This document shows, piece by piece, positions 62,311 through 64,000 of a stretch of 64,000 nucleotides of DNA (positions are counted from its first letter, which is position 1; the number at the start of each line of letters is the position of its first letter). Below the pieces are notes generated by a model, which saw only the letters and a list, made by a program, of their open reading frames with translations, searched no databases and was not told the origin of the DNA. The position numbers and the translations under genes are program-made. The DNA comes from Nocardiopsis sinuspersici (GTDB lineage Bacteria; Actinomycetota; Actinomycetes; Streptosporangiales; Streptosporangiaceae). The stretch covers positions 62,001 to 126,000 of the forward strand of contig VWVT01000017.1 of NCBI GenBank assembly GCA_008638415.1, written 5' to 3'.

Positions 62311-62622
62311 CTACTTCGCCGCGATGCCGGTGACGCGCACCTGGGTGTGCTTCTGGCGGTGTCCCTGGCGCTTCTTGTAACCGGTCTTGTTCTTGTACTT
62401 CATGATGTTGATCTTGGGGCCCTTGGTCTCACCGAGGATCTCGGCGGTGACCGAGTAGCCGCTCAGTTTGTCCGCGTCGCTGATGACGTTGCCGTCCTCC
62501 ACGACGAGGATGGGCTGCCACGTGATGGTGGCGCCGGTCTCCTCGGAAACCTTGTCGATGTTCAGGACGTCATCGACAGACACCTTCTCCTGTCGGCCGC
62601 CCGCTCGCACGATCGCGTACAC
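62311..62622 (-). CDS. rplU: 50S ribosomal protein L21
   Basis: 103 aa from GTG 62622 with AGGAAGAGAG upstream; the start VYAIVRAGGRQEKV fits the family's MYAIV. The C-terminal KINIMKYKNKTGYKKRQGHR binds 23S rRNA. First gene of the rplU-rpmA-obg-proB transcript. Confidence 0.98.
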   Translation of the reverse strand: MYAIVRAGGRQEKVSVDDVLNIDKVSEETGATITWQPILVVEDGNVISDADKLSGYSVTAEILGETKGPKINIMKYKNKTGYKKRQGHRQKHTQVRVTGIAAK

Positions 62623-62977
62623 CGGGTAACTCTCTTCCTGCTCGCTCAACGAATAATGCTCGGGACCATCCCCGAGACGTGAGGTCCGGGGTCCGGGTCC
62701 GGCAGTGCCTGTGCCCAGGCCCGCCGGGAGGTCCGTCCCCGTGGGTGGGGAGGAGCCTCGTTCCACGATCCACTGATCGCCTGTAGCGGGGCGCGGGGAT
62801 CCGAGGGAAACAAACCCTGCGTGGAGAGCACTTCGGTGTCGGGGCGCGCGATGTGGTGGAGCGCGCCGACGCACCGTCCATCAGATTACCACTGGCCCGC
62901 CACAGGCCTGCACACGTGCCGTGGTCCGGACCGGACATGTGCCCGGTCCGGACCACGGCGGGGCTGCCGCCCCTGGC
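62623..62977 (-). other. rplU leader and rne-rplU gap
   Basis: 355 bp. The rne terminator (62918-62959) is at the right end. The rest, about 290 bp, must contain the rplU promoter and a long 5' leader. The leader has several short inverted repeats (for example CGATC-AGT-GGATCG near 62775) but no structure that could be named. An autogenous ribosomal protein leader is possible. Confidence 0.4.
62918..62959 (-). terminator. 17-bp perfect hairpin terminator of rne
   Basis: Arms at 62918-62934 and 62943-62959 are perfectly complementary, 8-nt loop, 19 bp past the stop. Confidence 0.85.
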
Positions 62978-64000
62978 TCAGCCCGCGTCCACGGCGGTCG
63001 GCGGGGTGGCCGCCGCCTTGGTACGCCGGGTACGGCGCCGCTTGGGCCGCTCCGCGGCCTCGTCGTCGCCCTCGGCCGGGGCGGACGTCTCCTCGGCGGC
63101 GTCCGCGCCACCGCCGTCCGCCGCCGGGGACCCACCCTCGTCGGCCGCCGCGCGGGCGGACCGGCGGGTGGTGCGCCGGCTGCGGGTCTTCTTGGCCGGG
63201 GCCTCCTCCTCCGCCTCGGGGGCCTTCTCCCCAGAAGGGGCGGAGGCCTCCACCGGAGCGGCCTCGGCCGCGGTGATCTCCTCCTGCTCCTGCGCGGCCG
63301 CCTCGGCGGCCTTACGGGAACGGGAGGCCCGCTTTCGGGTCTTCTTGGCGGGCTCGGCCTCGGCCTCGGCGGCCGGCGCCTCCTCCACCTGCTCGGGCTC
63401 GGGCTCCGCCGCCTTCACGTCAGCGGCCTGCTCGGGCCTGTCAGCGGACTCCTCCGCCTTCTCCGCCTTGGAGTCCTTGTCGGGCTCGCCCTTGCCCTTC
63501 TTCTTCTTGCGGCCGCCGCCGTTGCCTCCGCCGTTACCGCCGCCCTTGCCCTCGGCCGGGTCGAGGTCCAGCATCAGGCCGCGCCCGTTGCAGTGCTCGC
63601 AGCTGTGCGAGAACGCCTCCAGCAGGCCCTGGCCGACCCGCTTGCGGGTCATCTGGACCAGGCCCAGCGAGGTGACCTCGGCCACCTGGTGCTTGGTGCG
63701 GTCGCGCGAGAGGCACTCCAGCATGCGGCGCAGCACCAGGTCGCGGTTGGACTCCAGCACCATGTCGATGAAGTCGATGACGATGATGCCGCCGATGTCG
63801 CGCAACCGGAGCTGGCGGACGATCTCCTCCGCCGCCTCCAGGTTGTTCTTGGTGACCGTCTCCTCCAGGTTGCCGCCCTGGCCGGTGAACTTGCCGGTGT
63901 TGACGTCGACCACGGTCATGGCCTCGGTGCGGTCGATGACCAGCGAGCCGCCGCTGGGCAGCCAGACCTTGCGCTCCAGGGCCTTGTTGATCTGCTCGTC
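62978..64000 (-). CDS. rne: Ribonuclease E/G family protein, 5' part beyond window
   Basis: 341 residues visible, C-terminal portion. The frame is open to the right edge (ERKVWLPSGGSLVIDRTEAM). Catalytic magnesium-binding aspartates lie in VVDVNTGKF and IVIDFIDMV. The zinc-link cysteines (CEHCNGRG) allow tetramer formation. After it comes a long low-complexity Glu/Ala/Lys/Arg-rich tail of about 220 residues with blocks such as KKTRKRASRSRK and KRRRTRRTK, typical of actinobacterial RNase E, where disorder surrounds RNA-binding patches. It starts the rne-rplU-rpmA-obg order. Confidence 0.93.
   Translation of the reverse strand, partial: DEQINKALERKVWLPSGGSLVIDRTEAMTVVDVNTGKFTGQGGNLEETVTKNNLEAAEEIVRQLRLRDIGGIIVIDFIDMVLESNRDLVLRRMLECLSRDRTKHQVAEVTSLGLVQMTRKRVGQGLLEAFSHSCEHCNGRGLMLDLDPAEGKGGGNGGGNGGGRKKKKGKGEPDKDSKAEKAEESADRPEQAADVKAAEPEPEQVEEAPAAEAEAEPAKKTRKRASRSRKAAEAAAQEQEEITAAEAAPVEASAPSGEKAPEAEEEAPAKKTRSRRTTRRSARAAADEGGSPAADGGGADAAEETSAPAEGDDEAAERPKRRRTRRTKAAATPPTAVDAG

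Overview
The window is high-GC actinomycete DNA (GTG starts, GC-rich third codon positions, long GC hairpin terminators). Gene content points to Nocardiopsis or a close relative; this is inference. Supporting features are nrdR-nrdJ divergent from lexA, the order leuS ... tRNA-Ala - phosphatase - rsfS - nadD - proA - proB - obg - rpmA - rplU - rne, which resembles Streptomyces, and a gene pair for 10-methyl branched fatty acids, which are typical lipids of Nocardiopsis.

Layout. 0-3.4 kb: two abutting SPFH/band 7 membrane protein genes (the first cut by the edge) and a small membrane protein. 3.5-8.5 kb: nrdJ and nrdR, with twin NrdR boxes 32 bp apart, facing lexA with its SOS box. 8.5-11.4 kb: a lipoprotein hydrolase and two anchored exported proteins. 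11.4-15.8 kb: leuS and an acyl-CoA ligase, divergent. 15.8-19.6 kb: a sugar ABC importer (binding protein and two permeases, no ATPase) interrupted by a small gene on the other strand. 19.7-23.2 kb: a small protein and the methyltransferase/flavoprotein pair for 10-methyl fatty acids. 23.4-31.1 kb: a glutamate racemase-like enzyme, a VanZ-like protein, two decayed gene ends back to back, hypothetical proteins and a DinG-type helicase.

31.1-45.3 kb is an accessory zone: regulator/effector pairs (ArsR-SRPBCC, MarR-NTF2, TetR-ABC exporter, HxlR-NTF2, TetR-FAD monooxygenase, beta-lactamase fold-ArsR/rhodanese), a truncated F420-type oxidoreductase and a hydrolase remnant. Three near-identical tRNA-Ala(GGC) genes lie here on one strand. 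Each is followed by an intrinsic terminator and then by two or three copies of a ~127 bp module packed with small hairpins. This tRNA-linked repeat family is the most unusual structure in the window.

45.4-64 kb returns to core genes on the minus strand (phosphatase, rsfS, nadD, proA, proB, obg, rpmA, rplU, rne). An accessory block at 52-59.3 kb separates proA from proB: a PemK/MazF-like protein, TetR-SDR, an esterase, a GH114-like lipoprotein and TetR-ABC exporter. Several regulators have clear inverted-repeat operators next to them.
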